Assembly (NCBI RefSeq): GCF_015209595.1
Contig: NZ_JADEYS010000009.1
Coordinates: forward strand, 106,742-170,741
Direction: 5' to 3'
From: Pontibacterium sinense
Lineage (GTDB): Bacteria > Pseudomonadota > Gammaproteobacteria > Pseudomonadales > Balneatricaceae
DNA: 64,000 nucleotides
Positions 44,011 through 52,994 of the stretch are shown here, one piece after another (the stretch's first letter is position 1; each line of letters begins with the position of its first letter). Below the pieces are notes generated by a model. The model saw only the letters and a program-made list of their open reading frames with translations. It did not search any database and was not told where the DNA came from. A program made the position numbers and the translations under genes.

Positions 44011-46611
44011 TTAGGTGCCGCTATTACTGGAAAGACGAACAATCGCACCCGCATCAAGAATCAATGACACTGTGCCATCCCCCAATATGGTGGCGCCGGA
44101 AATCCCTGTTACCGGCTTAAAATTAGTTTCCAGACTTTTAATAAATGCTTGCTGCTGCCCCAACAGGTCATCGACCTGCAGGCCTATCTTCTTACCATCG
44201 CCCTCAACCACTACCAGCAAATCATGCTCTGCTCCCGAGTGATTATGGCGCTTAATACTAAATAACTCGTTCAACTTCACGACTGGAATGTATTCGTCGC
44301 GCAGATGGTAAAGCTCCGTCTGACCTGCCACTGTTTTCATATGTTCAGGCTGTATCTGCAAAGATTCAACAATAGAGATCAGCGGCACAATGAAGGTTTC
44401 ATTCCCCACAGTCACCAACTGGCCATCAAGAATAGCCAACGTCAATGGCAGACGAATTGTGAAGCGGGTACCTTTGCCCTGCTCGGATTCCAGCTCTATG
44501 TGGCCACCTAGATCTCGGATATTTCGGCGCACAACATCCATGCCCACACCGCGTCCGGATAAGTCACTCACCTGAGCGGCTGTCGAGAAACCCGGCTCAA
44601 AGATCAATTCAAGTGCCTTATCTTCTGGCACCTGCTCATCAGGGCCGATCAGTTCTTTTTCTCGGGCCTTGGCGATAATAACTTCGCGATCCAAACCTTT
44701 ACCATCATCAATCACCTCAATGACGATGTTGCCACCCTGATGATATGCATTCAGCTCGATGGTCCCGGTTTCGTCTTTACCCGCTTTTAAACGGTCCTGA
44801 GGCATCTCAATGCCATGGTCAAACGAGTTGCGCACCAAATGTACAAGCGGATCACCGATCTTTTCCATGACCGTTTTATCCAGCTCAGTCTGCTCACCTG
44901 TTGTCACCAGACGGACTTTTTTATCAAACTTTGTGGCGAGGTCACGGATCATTCGAGGGAAGCGACTAAACGCAAAACTGATCGGTAACATGCGGATACT
45001 CATCACCGCATCCTGCAATTCACGCGAGTTACGTTCAAGCTGAGCCAAACCATCCCGCAGATGTTCAATCTCCTGCAATCCGGAATCTTCCAACTTCTCA
45101 CCCAATTGTGCGAGCATCGCCTGCGTAATGACCAACTCACCGGCCATATTGATTAACGCATCAATCTTTTGCGTGCTAACACGAATGGAGCCACCGTTGT
45201 CGTTCGCCTTCCGATCTGCAGCCCGGGCACCCGCTTTCGATTTAGGTTTCGCCGCTGGCTTTACCTGCGGCTGAGCATCGGGCACTTCGGTGACGGCTGG
45301 TACTTCCGATACCGGGGCTGCATTACTGTCTGCCGTGGCTTCAACTTCGGGTGCCTCTATTTCAATTGCAGGCGCGGTTTGACCAGCTGAAAGCGACTCG
45401 CTGCCTGGAACTGAATCGACTGCATCAGATACCAGCTCACCGGCATCAACTGCTACCGTGTCATTGATATCACTCACTGCATCCTCTGCTGGCGGCGGCA
45501 CCATTGCTGATAAGAGGTCGGTCTCGTTATCCGCAGGCGGTATAACAGGCTCTTCTGTTACCCCAAAGTCTTCCGCTGTCATCACAGGTTCTACTGCGTC
45601 GCAAGAAGATTCACCCAGTACGGTTTCTCGCAGATAACTGACAGCGTCCTGCCCAGTTTGCTCTTTACGCGCCGCTTCCTGCTCCGCAATGATCGCTCTC
45701 AATTGATTCGCATGGGCTTCCTGCAGAGGCTCGATGATGAGCTCGCACTGACTCGCCACAGGTGAGAACACCTCACGGACAGCATCTGAACCCACATCAG
45801 TCACTACATTGATATCCCACGCCATGTAGCACTGCTCTGGATTAATGCGCGCCAACCCCGGCAGCACATTGACATCCGATTTTGCATCTACACCACCGAG
45901 CTTTGCCAGCTGACGAATAAAATCAAGAGGGTCAAAGCCATTCAGAAACAGATCATGATCAGGAACAAACTGCACCGCCCAGCCCGGTGTCACAAAATCG
46001 CCAGGAGGTGCTAATAAGGCATTCATGGTGCTATCGTCATCGGACTCAGACGCTGCTGATTCCAGATCCAACAGATCTAATAACGGATCTTCTGAAGGGG
46101 CCTCTGCGAAGCCCAAGGGCTCATCTAGCATCGTTTCTATTTGCACTTCAGGTTGCAGATCAGGTTTCGGTATCTCGGGCTCTGATACAGTTACTGGTGC
46201 TGGCGCAGCCATTACGGGCTCACGATTTTCCAATGTCGCCGTCAATCGCTCAACCAAAGAGGCAATCAAAACAGCGTCATTATCAACGCCCTCTTTGATG
46301 GCAGCGAACATACCGCGAAGCGCATCCACACATTCCAGTAGCAAGCCGATGACTGGCATATCGATCTTGCGCTGACCTTCGCGGACTTCGTCCAGCAAGG
46401 TCTCCATAAGATGAGTAAAACCCGCAACCTCATCCAGACCCAACATCCCGCTGCCACCCTTAATGGAATGCGCACCGCGGAAGATGGTATTAATCAGTTC
46501 AGAATCGTCACCGCCGTTATCGAGGTCGAGCAACGACGTCTCCATATCAGAGAGCGCTTCCAGGCTGTCTTCCATCAAAACATCAAGAAATTCGCTAGTA
46601 TCAATACTCAT
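44011..46611 (-). CDS. cheA: Chemotaxis histidine kinase CheA
   Basis: 866 residues. The N-terminal HPt domain has the phosphorylated His48 in RGAHSIKGGSGMLGL. A long, acidic, low-complexity linker region follows (~130-470), with a partial second module near 215-300 (WAVQFVPDHDLFLNG). Then come the dimerization helices (KIDALINMAGELVI), the ATPase domain (VRNSFDHGIE, GRGVGMDVVRRNI, GKGTRFTIRLPL) and a C-terminal CheW-like regulatory domain. The HPt His and ATP motifs are intact. It should phosphorylate CheB and a CheY encoded elsewhere. It follows the STAS gene. Confidence 0.96.
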   Translation of the reverse strand: MSIDTSEFLDVLMEDSLEALSDMETSLLDLDNGGDDSELINTIFRGAHSIKGGSGMLGLDEVAGFTHLMETLLDEVREGQRKIDMPVIGLLLECVDALRGMFAAIKEGVDNDAVLIASLVERLTATLENREPVMAAPAPVTVSEPEIPKPDLQPEVQIETMLDEPLGFAEAPSEDPLLDLLDLESAASESDDDSTMNALLAPPGDFVTPGWAVQFVPDHDLFLNGFDPLDFIRQLAKLGGVDAKSDVNVLPGLARINPEQCYMAWDINVVTDVGSDAVREVFSPVASQCELIIEPLQEAHANQLRAIIAEQEAARKEQTGQDAVSYLRETVLGESSCDAVEPVMTAEDFGVTEEPVIPPADNETDLLSAMVPPPAEDAVSDINDTVAVDAGELVSDAVDSVPGSESLSAGQTAPAIEIEAPEVEATADSNAAPVSEVPAVTEVPDAQPQVKPAAKPKSKAGARAADRKANDNGGSIRVSTQKIDALINMAGELVITQAMLAQLGEKLEDSGLQEIEHLRDGLAQLERNSRELQDAVMSIRMLPISFAFSRFPRMIRDLATKFDKKVRLVTTGEQTELDKTVMEKIGDPLVHLVRNSFDHGIEMPQDRLKAGKDETGTIELNAYHQGGNIVIEVIDDGKGLDREVIIAKAREKELIGPDEQVPEDKALELIFEPGFSTAAQVSDLSGRGVGMDVVRRNIRDLGGHIELESEQGKGTRFTIRLPLTLAILDGQLVTVGNETFIVPLISIVESLQIQPEHMKTVAGQTELYHLRDEYIPVVKLNELFSIKRHNHSGAEHDLLVVVEGDGKKIGLQVDDLLGQQQAFIKSLETNFKPVTGISGATILGDGTVSLILDAGAIVRLSSNSGT

Positions 46612-46665
46612 AGCTTTTGCTCTCGTTCAAACAGATATATCACACACATATCAATCACAACCCAA

Positions 46666-46935
46666 TCACAGCAGACCAAGCTGCTCTTTCAGCCCAAGCA
46701 GAGACACCGCATCCGTAAAAGTCGCTGAGCAACCTGTCCAGATGGTTTTTTTGCCACTTTGATTCTGAGCAATAATAAAAGCAGTGAGCGTTTGCAGACT
46801 GGCCGCATCAATAGCCGTTACATTTGAGGCATTGAGAGAAACATCAGACTGGGACGCAGCAAGCTCCGTCAGTTGGCGATGGAGACCTCTGACACTTACC
46901 ACAGTGCAGCTTTCAGGCAGGTTAAATTCACGCAT
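46666..46935 (-). CDS. STAS-domain protein at the head of the chemosensory operon
   Basis: 89 residues, a single STAS domain: VVSVRGLHRQLTELAAS, VSLNASNVTAIDAASLQTLTAF with the usual DAASLQ loop, and GKKTIWTGCSATFTDAVSLLGL. The residue that kinases phosphorylate in SpoIIAA-like proteins (Ser/Thr in the D-S/T loop) is here Ala-Ser. Its role in such operons is not well defined; I recall STAS genes in Vibrio F7-type clusters. It is the first gene, 54 bases before cheA, in the place where cheY often sits. Confidence 0.87.
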   Translation of the reverse strand: MREFNLPESCTVVSVRGLHRQLTELAASQSDVSLNASNVTAIDAASLQTLTAFIIAQNQSGKKTIWTGCSATFTDAVSLLGLKEQLGLL

Positions 46936-47111
46936 AGAGAAACCCGATAAGTCCTTGTCTAAGAGACATCCTTAGCAATCTTCCCTATATCATCGGCCCA
47001 CACAGTTAAAGCTTTAACACTTTTATTCCCTTAAGAAACAAAGAAATGACATTCACGCGGCGATGCTGGAGATCAGTACTTATCGGGTTTATAAAGACAA
47101 ACCGTTCGTGC

Positions 47112-48320
47112 TTATAACAACTTATAGTTTGAGGAAATCCAGTCGCACACAGACGCCATATCCGTGAAACTACTGCGATACTTAATCAGATGCTGAGCGA
47201 CCTCAAGAGACAACCGCTCTGCGCCTGCACGCGCCTCAGCATTTTCAATGGATTCGAGATCCGCTACGTGAGACAGACCAATGCTTCGACGAATCATTTC
47301 GGTGCCTGCATAACCCAGAGAATCGGTGAAAATCTCAGCCATAAACCAGTCAACATACTCAGTTTGGCTCAGCGTGGGCTCACACCCCTGCTCCTCAATC
47401 AACGTTGTAAACTGGATCTCGAACGTAGCCCAAAGCGTCTTGATCGTCTCCAGCAACCATTTCTGATACGCACTCCGTTGCAGCACATCTCCCTCAAGAG
47501 CACTTTGCCCAGCATAGTTCAGCAAAAGGTTGCCGATGATCGAGCCCACATCGAACGCGATCGGCCCACAAAACGCGAACTCAGGATCAATGACTTTTGT
47601 ACCTATTGCGTTCGCAAAAACAGATCCTGAGTGCAAATCCGCATGCAGCAGTGCTTGAGGCTGACCAAGGAACTTGGCCTTCAGCTTCGCGACTTCGAAT
47701 TTAAGTGCGGAGTCAGTCCATAACGCTTCCGCTTCTATGCGGATGTGATCGTTGATACTGTTTCGTTCGTGATCACAGTAGGGATCAAGGAAGAAGAGAT
47801 CTTCCGTAATTTTGCATAGATCAGGGTTGGTGAAGCCACTGACCTGATCTTTCTTCTCATAAGAATCAAGATAGAAGTCAGAGGTATAGAAGGCTGTCTG
47901 GGCTAGAAAGCGACCCAGATGATTCCCCAGCAGAGGCAATTCCCGACGCTCAATCAGCAGGTGTCGCAGGTTTTCATGGGAACCAATATCCTCCATCACG
48001 ATGGCACAGAGTTGCTGGTCAAAACGATAAACTTCGGGTGCCAGATCCGGACAGTACTTACCGGCGATTTGCAGCGCTTCCGCTTCAATACGAATACGAT
48101 CTTGCGACAGCGGCCAACCCTCACCAATGATGCGAACATAAGGCAAGGCTTGCTTCACAATCACACTCAGACCGTGCTGATCGGAAACCCTGTATACAAA
48201 GTTGATGTTACCGTCACCAATTTCGCTAACCACCAGCTCTGCATCTGCCGCAAACAAATCCGTGTGCTGCAACACAAACCCAACTAACTCTTCATCCGTT
48301 TCGAACTTTTTAAAATTCAT
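47112..48320 (-). CDS. mtnK: 5-methylthioribose kinase
   Basis: 402 residues, normal for MtnK. Kinase motifs of the APH-like fold are GDGNINFVYRV (nucleotide loop), the catalytic HADLHSGSV and metal-binding IDPEFAFCGPIAFD. It phosphorylates methylthioribose, the second step of methionine salvage after MTA/SAH nucleosidase. It is divergent from mtnA across 146 bases, which places both under a common regulatory spacer. Confidence 0.95.
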   Translation of the reverse strand: MNFKKFETDEELVGFVLQHTDLFAADAELVVSEIGDGNINFVYRVSDQHGLSVIVKQALPYVRIIGEGWPLSQDRIRIEAEALQIAGKYCPDLAPEVYRFDQQLCAIVMEDIGSHENLRHLLIERRELPLLGNHLGRFLAQTAFYTSDFYLDSYEKKDQVSGFTNPDLCKITEDLFFLDPYCDHERNSINDHIRIEAEALWTDSALKFEVAKLKAKFLGQPQALLHADLHSGSVFANAIGTKVIDPEFAFCGPIAFDVGSIIGNLLLNYAGQSALEGDVLQRSAYQKWLLETIKTLWATFEIQFTTLIEEQGCEPTLSQTEYVDWFMAEIFTDSLGYAGTEMIRRSIGLSHVADLESIENAEARAGAERLSLEVAQHLIKYRSSFTDMASVCDWISSNYKLL

Positions 48321-48397
48321 AGGGTTACCTTAATAACCTGATACCACTCAATCTGATGTCTTTTACCCTTCCCTGCCCACTCGCCGTTAAAACAGAG

Positions 48398-48422
48398 AGA
48401 GTTCCCCGTTTAGGGAAGCTCT
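48398..48422 (+). promoter_or_regulatory. Hairpin in mtnK-mtnA intergenic region
   Basis: AGAGTTCCC and GGGAAGCTCT (one bulged G) pair around CGTTTA, about 45 bases before mtnA. It is too far from a T run to be a terminator. It may be an operator or a leader element; this is tentative, and I see no known SAM riboswitch core around it. Confidence 0.35.
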
Positions 48423-48466
48423 GCTAAGGTACTGCGCACATTCTCACAAAGCGAAACAGTTTGCCA

Positions 48467-49492
48467 ATGAAAGACCTCCTCGCCACCAGCATCCGCTGTC
48501 TCGACAACCAACTTGAAGTCCTTGATCAACACCAGTTACCCCATAAGGAGATCTGGCTTCCCTGTCGAACTGCTGACGACATGATCGACATGATTAAAAA
48601 GCTTCAGATCCGGGGGGCCCCTTTGATCGGCATTGGTGCAAGCCTGCTGCTGGCGCGTCTGGCTGAGGATGGCATGGGTGAAGCAGATCTCCGCGAAGCG
48701 GCCTCGCGATTGCGTGCGGCCCGCCCTACCGCTGTCAACCTGATGAATAATCTGGACTCGATGCTGACTGCACTTGATACAGGCGGTCCTGACGCACTGC
48801 CCTATACTGCTGAACAGCTGTTTGAAGAGGACGTTCGCTTATGCCAGAAAATGTCGGCCAACGGGGCCAATCTTATTGCTGCTGGAAGTAACGTTCTGAC
48901 CCACTGTAATACAGGCAGTCTGGCGACCGCTGGTGCGGGAACCGCCATCGGAGTCATAACAGCACTGCAGGCTCAGGATAAACACCCCCATGTTTATGTC
49001 GACGAGACGCGCCCGCTGCTTCAAGGGGGACGCCTCACCGCATGGGAAATGCAAAAGCTGGGTGTTGATTACACGCTGATTTGCGACAACATGGCTGCAC
49101 TCCTTATGGCACAAGGCAAGGTAGACGCCATTTTGGTCGGCTCTGATCGTATTGCCGCCAATGGCGATTTCGCGAATAAAGTCGGCACCTATTCACTGGC
49201 CGTTAACGCGCATTACCATCAGGTACCGTTCTACGTTGTTGCGCCTTACACCACCGTCGATCCAGCATGCCCAAACGGTGCAGCTATCCCGATTGAGGAG
49301 CGCAGTGCACAAGAGGTGCAAGGTGTCAGCGGAAGTTTTGGCGAGGTGCTCTGGAGCCCGAAAAATGCCAGGGTATTTAACCCCGCTTTTGATGTAACTC
49401 CGGCTAAGTTGGTTACCGGCTGGATATTGGATAACGGCGTGTTCGATCAGGAACAGATCGCTCAGGGCGCACTGCTTCACCTGAATAACTAA
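48467..49492 (+). CDS. mtnA: S-methyl-5-thioribose-1-phosphate isomerase
   Basis: About 341 residues from ATG at 48467; the TTG at 48461 adds two codons. Motifs are [38 protein letters not shown] (catalytic Cys) and [19 protein letters not shown] (catalytic Asp). It converts methylthioribose 1-phosphate to the ribulose form, the step between MtnK and MtnB. It is convergent with mtnD at a shared terminator. Confidence 0.96.
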   Translation: MKDLLATSIRCLDNQLEVLDQHQLPHKEIWLPCRTADDMIDMIKKLQIRGAPLIGIGASLLLARLAEDGMGEADLREAASRLRAARPTAVNLMNNLDSMLTALDTGGPDALPYTAEQLFEEDVRLCQKMSANGANLIAAGSNVLTHCNTGSLATAGAGTAIGVITALQAQDKHPHVYVDETRPLLQGGRLTAWEMQKLGVDYTLICDNMAALLMAQGKVDAILVGSDRIAANGDFANKVGTYSLAVNAHYHQVPFYVVAPYTTVDPACPNGAAIPIEERSAQEVQGVSGSFGEVLWSPKNARVFNPAFDVTPAKLVTGWILDNGVFDQEQIAQGALLHLNN

Positions 49493-49550
49493 GGCATCGC
49501 ACAGACGCCAATTAGAATACACGTAAGATAACGGTATAAAGCCACACACA

Positions 49551-49594
49551 AAAAAAGCCTGACGTTGCGATTATTGATCGCTGTCAGGCTTTTT
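49551..49594 (+). terminator. Bidirectional terminator between mtnA and mtnD
   Basis: AAAAAGCCTGAC and GTCAGGCTTTTT pair around a loop that itself can fold (GCGAT/ATCGC). A and T runs flank both sides. It serves mtnA (+) and mtnBCD (-). Confidence 0.9.
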
Positions 49595-49619
49595 AGATGC
49601 AGATTACAAACTGGCGAGA

Positions 49620-50171
49620 TCAGCCATCAAATTTTGGGAATCCATCGGCAATCGCATCACCGGTATAGTTTGCCACCCAACCCTCCGGATTATTAAAGAA
49701 GCGGATAGCGGTAAAGTCAGGGTTTGGCCCCATATCAAACCAGTGGCGGGCATTGGCAGGCACTGAAATCAGATCATCTTTGCAGCAATGCACCTGATAT
49801 ATCTGATCCTCAATATGCAGGTAAAACATACCCTCGCCCCTCACAAAGAAGCGGACTTCATCTTCACTATGGGTATGCTCACTCAGAAACTTCTGCCGCA
49901 ACTCATCTTTCATCGGATTATCAGCCGCCAGACTGATGGTATCCACGGTGACATAACCTTCTGTCGCCTTCAGTTCATCAATCTGTGATCGGTAGGCTTC
50001 CAGAATGGTATCTGCCGGGGTTTCAGCGGTGATCACCTGTGCCGCTTCCCAGCGCTCAAAACGGATGCCTACGAAGGCCAGGGCTTCAGCAATATCCATG
50101 TAATCGTCACTGTGCTTTAACACAGCCTGCGGATTACTTTCCTGATATACAGTCAACGCGCTCACGTCCAA
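49620..50171 (-). CDS. mtnD: Acireductone dioxygenase
   Basis: 183 residues of the cupin fold, the usual ARD length. The metal site is EHTHSEDEVRFF (HxH and Glu), with the distal His in ARHWFDMGP. With Fe it makes the 2-keto acid precursor of methionine; with Ni it makes an off-pathway product. It is the last gene of mtnB-mtnC-mtnD, five bases after mtnC. Confidence 0.95.
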   Translation of the reverse strand: MDVSALTVYQESNPQAVLKHSDDYMDIAEALAFVGIRFERWEAAQVITAETPADTILEAYRSQIDELKATEGYVTVDTISLAADNPMKDELRQKFLSEHTHSEDEVRFFVRGEGMFYLHIEDQIYQVHCCKDDLISVPANARHWFDMGPNPDFTAIRFFNNPEGWVANYTGDAIADGFPKFDG

Positions 50172-50176
50172 CTCCT

Positions 50177-50854
50177 TTATAATTCGATCTCATCAAAACT
50201 GGTGACCATCGTGTGCGAACACATCTCCGGCTCTTCATCACGTGCCAGTAATACCGTCTGCATACCGGCAGCCCGCGCCGCATCCAGCTCTTCGCTCACA
50301 TCAGACAGAAACAACACCTCTGCAGCATCCAGACCCATCACGCCCGCAATCGTTTCATACGATGCCTGCTCGCGCTTATGACCGGTTGTCGTATCAAAAT
50401 AACCGCTGAACAGGCCCGTAATGTCACCCGCATCGCTATAACCAAATAGCAGCTTTTGTGCTTTTACCGACCCTGACGAAAACACATACAGTGGCAACCC
50501 CTGCTCATGCCAGCTCTGCAAATAGGTCATCGCATCATGATAAAGATGACCGGTAAAGTCACCCTGCTGATAACCCTCAACCCAGATCAAGCCCTGCAGC
50601 GCTTTAAGTGCAGTGACTTTCTTATCCTGCTCAATCCAATTCAAAAAGGCACTGATCAGTGTTTCCAGCTCAGCCTCGGGATCTGACAACTCGGTACGTG
50701 CATCTGCCAGAATCGCTTGAACTGCATCATCTTCCGCATGCTCTCGCACATAGTCTGGCAAGTATTTCGCCGCATAGGGAAACAGGGTCTTATGGACAAA
50801 ATTGATATCCGTTGTCGTGCCTTCGATATCAGTCAGAATCGCTTTGATGCTCAT
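50177..50854 (-). CDS. mtnC: Enolase-phosphatase E1
   Basis: 225 residues, HAD superfamily: ILTDIEGTTTDI (nucleophile Asp), VFSSGSVKAQKLLFG and FLSDVSEELDAARAAGM. It enolizes and dephosphorylates the diketo intermediate to acireductone. The mtnB stop abuts its ATG directly, so translation is coupled. Confidence 0.95.
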   Translation of the reverse strand: MSIKAILTDIEGTTTDINFVHKTLFPYAAKYLPDYVREHAEDDAVQAILADARTELSDPEAELETLISAFLNWIEQDKKVTALKALQGLIWVEGYQQGDFTGHLYHDAMTYLQSWHEQGLPLYVFSSGSVKAQKLLFGYSDAGDITGLFSGYFDTTTGHKREQASYETIAGVMGLDAAEVLFLSDVSEELDAARAAGMQTVLLARDEEPEMCSHTMVTSFDEIEL

Positions 50855-51463
50855 TTAACGTGCTCCCATCCGGCGCATTTCCAATGCACAGGCGAATAAA
50901 AACTCTAAACCTTCCAGGTGACGTCGCGCCTCCTGCATATCTTTACCCCAGGCGTATAAACCGTGGCCACTCACCAAAAAACCCCAGTTGAGAGGTTCGT
51001 CCATCCAACGCTCAGACACCTGTCCGGCCAAGTCAGACATATCCTGCGTGTTATCAAATACGGCCAACCGGATGGTTTCATCGTGAGTCGTATTGCCGGC
51101 AAGCGATTTCTGCATCTCATATCCACTCAGCTCAAGCCAATCGTGGGTTGCAAGACATGACAATACCGTTGATGCAACCGAGTGCGTATGCAACACCGCA
51201 CCAATATGAGAAGACAACGAATATAAACGGGTATGAAGCAGGGTTTCAGCGGATGGCTTACGGTCAGATACATCAGCTTTAGGCTGACCTGACAGATCGA
51301 CCTCCAGCATATCCTGTTCCGAAAGATGGCCCTTATGACAACCTGAGGCCGTGACCAGAGCCGTTTCTGAATTGAGCCGAATAGAGAAGTTGCCGCCGGT
51401 CGCTGGACACCAGCCTTGCTGATCGATCCAGCGACCCGCGTCGATAATCTGTTGTGCGTACAC
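50855..51463 (-). CDS. mtnB: Methylthioribulose-1-phosphate dehydratase
   Basis: 202 residues, class II aldolase-like fold: GWCPATGGNFSIRL, VTASGCHKGHL, metal-binding LHTHSVAST, and GHGLYAWGKDMQEARRHLEGLEFL region with the third His. It dehydrates methylthioribulose 1-phosphate. First gene of the mtnBCD operon. Confidence 0.95.
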   Translation of the reverse strand: MYAQQIIDAGRWIDQQGWCPATGGNFSIRLNSETALVTASGCHKGHLSEQDMLEVDLSGQPKADVSDRKPSAETLLHTRLYSLSSHIGAVLHTHSVASTVLSCLATHDWLELSGYEMQKSLAGNTTHDETIRLAVFDNTQDMSDLAGQVSERWMDEPLNWGFLVSGHGLYAWGKDMQEARRHLEGLEFLFACALEMRRMGAR

Positions 51464-51553
51464 TTTTAATCTATCGCCTTGCAGCTAATCAAAGCCGCTA
51501 GTGTACTGCAAATCACGTATTCAGACAGACTCCTTTTTACGCGGCGAATCTGA

Positions 51554-51952
51554 TCAATGGGGAAGGTAAATCTCGAAATGCGGATACTTGCTCAACTCGG
51601 GATCGCCTTGTTCACCGGACCAGTGTAATCGATGGGTGACAACACCCTCGTCATACAACCGATCAGCTAAACCTCGCACATAACCTCCAAACCAATACCA
51701 ACGCCGCATATCATCTTCATCAATATCAACTGGTGTGACGTCCACTGCCATACTGGGTTTATCATTATGATGACTTTCCGGCCAGTGAAACCCTGAACGT
51801 CCCTCTTCATAGGCTTGCTCTTGCTCATCATGCGAGCGGTGTCCACAGCTGATTTCACAATCCACCGCACGCTCAACAGCAGCAAAAATAGACTGCAGAT
51901 CATGATGGCAGGTTTTGAGTTGTTGCTGACTCTGTTTGCTAAAACTGGGCAT
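51554..51952 (-). CDS. M15-family metallopeptidase (phage-endolysin-like D-alanyl/L-Ala-D-Glu peptidase)
   Basis: 132 residues with the M15 pattern: CGHRSHDEQEQAYEEG, zinc ligands His in ESHHNDKPSMAVDVTP and Asp in the AVD, and the C-terminal HFEIYLP. The spacing and size match the short peptidases of phages and prophages (Peptidase_M15_4-like), which cut peptidoglycan cross-bridges. It has no signal peptide or holin neighbour, so its access to the wall is unclear. It follows mtnB by 90 bases on the same strand. It may be a domesticated lysin (inference). Confidence 0.8.
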   Translation of the reverse strand: MPSFSKQSQQQLKTCHHDLQSIFAAVERAVDCEISCGHRSHDEQEQAYEEGRSGFHWPESHHNDKPSMAVDVTPVDIDEDDMRRWYWFGGYVRGLADRLYDEGVVTHRLHWSGEQGDPELSKYPHFEIYLPH

Positions 51953-52015
51953 AACCAGACCCTCTCTAATGGCGGGTTTGACAGGGGTTCCAGTAGAAAA
52001 GATAGCTTAGAACGC

Positions 52016-52065
52016 AAAAACCCGGTGCGAGAGAACTGTTAAATTGTTCCCCCAGACCGGGTTTT
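52016..52065 (-). terminator. Terminator of slyD
   Basis: AAAACCCGGT and ACCGGGTTTT enclose an inner hairpin; a T run follows on the minus strand. It lies 36 bases past the slyD stop. Confidence 0.8.
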
Positions 52066-52100
52066 AGTTGCAACAGATTCATCCGTTGCGCATATCAGCC

Positions 52101-52583
52101 TTAGTGCTGATGACCACCGACGCCATGCGCATGGCCGTGATCCAGCTCTTCCTGTGCAGCCGCGCGCACTTCTGTCACTTCGATATCGAACTGCAGATGC
52201 TTGCCTGCCAACGGATGATTGGTATCCAGATCAACGTTTTTCAGACCCACTTTAACCACGGTTGCATCACGCGGGCCCTGCTCGGTGTTCACCTTTACAG
52301 ACTGCCCCGGTTTCAGGCGACCTTTGGTAAGCAGGTGTTTCATCGGCACTCGCTGGGTATTACCTTCCTGACGTTCGCCGTAGCCATCAACGGGGGCCAA
52401 CACCACACTTAATTTATCGCCCACCTGCTTGTCGGTCAGCGCCTCTTCAATCTTCGGAAAGATATTCTGATGTCCGTGTAAAAAAGCCATCGGCTCAACA
52501 TCATAGGAAGATTCGATCTGTTCACCGTCCACTTCAGACAGTACATAGTGAAATGTCACAACAGTATCTTTAGTAATTTGCAT
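52101..52583 (-). CDS. slyD: FKBP-type peptidyl-prolyl isomerase SlyD
   Basis: 160 residues. The FKBP part (VTFHYVLSEVDGEQIESSYD) is interrupted by the insert-in-flap domain, and the tail DHGHAHGVGGHQH is His-rich, as in SlyD, which binds nickel for hydrogenase or urease maturation. The cis-trans isomerase and chaperone activities are family knowledge. It is cytosolic and follows the VF530-like gene by nine bases, so the two are cotranscribed. Confidence 0.94.
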   Translation of the reverse strand: MQITKDTVVTFHYVLSEVDGEQIESSYDVEPMAFLHGHQNIFPKIEEALTDKQVGDKLSVVLAPVDGYGERQEGNTQRVPMKHLLTKGRLKPGQSVKVNTEQGPRDATVVKVGLKNVDLDTNHPLAGKHLQFDIEVTEVRAAAQEELDHGHAHGVGGHQH

Positions 52584-52592
52584 CGTTCTCTC

Positions 52593-52829
52593 TCAGTTAC
52601 GTCCCCAGGGAGTACTCTGGGTTTTAATATACAGATCTTCCACCTTTGTCCGTGCCCAAGGCGTTTTACGTAAAAACTTAAGGCTCGACTTCACACTGGG
52701 ATCTTTCTTGAAGCAGCGAATATCGATCAACTGCCCCAATCGCTCCCAACCGTAGTGTTCTTCAAGCTCCGTCACGATACGTTCCAGCGTAATACCGTGG
52801 AGCGGATTATTTTTCTGCTGCTGAGTCAT
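52593..52829 (-). CDS. VF530-like (DUF2132) small protein
   Basis: 78 residues: [46 protein letters not shown] and VEDLY. This is the VF530 family, small cytosolic proteins with a DNA-binding-like fold and no established function. It lies directly ahead of slyD. Confidence 0.88.
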   Translation of the reverse strand: MTQQQKNNPLHGITLERIVTELEEHYGWERLGQLIDIRCFKKDPSVKSSLKFLRKTPWARTKVEDLYIKTQSTPWGRN

Positions 52830-52994
52830 TAAACAACCATTTGACGGGCACCACAGGTGCCAGATGAAAGAATGGCACTCATTATACGTCAGCTTGCGCT
52901 AAGAGGCTTGCTTGACGAACAGTCGATCTTCATCAACGTTTAAGATATGGAATGATCAATTCTTAACCTCCCCATGAGGTATTGAGGTGGTCCT

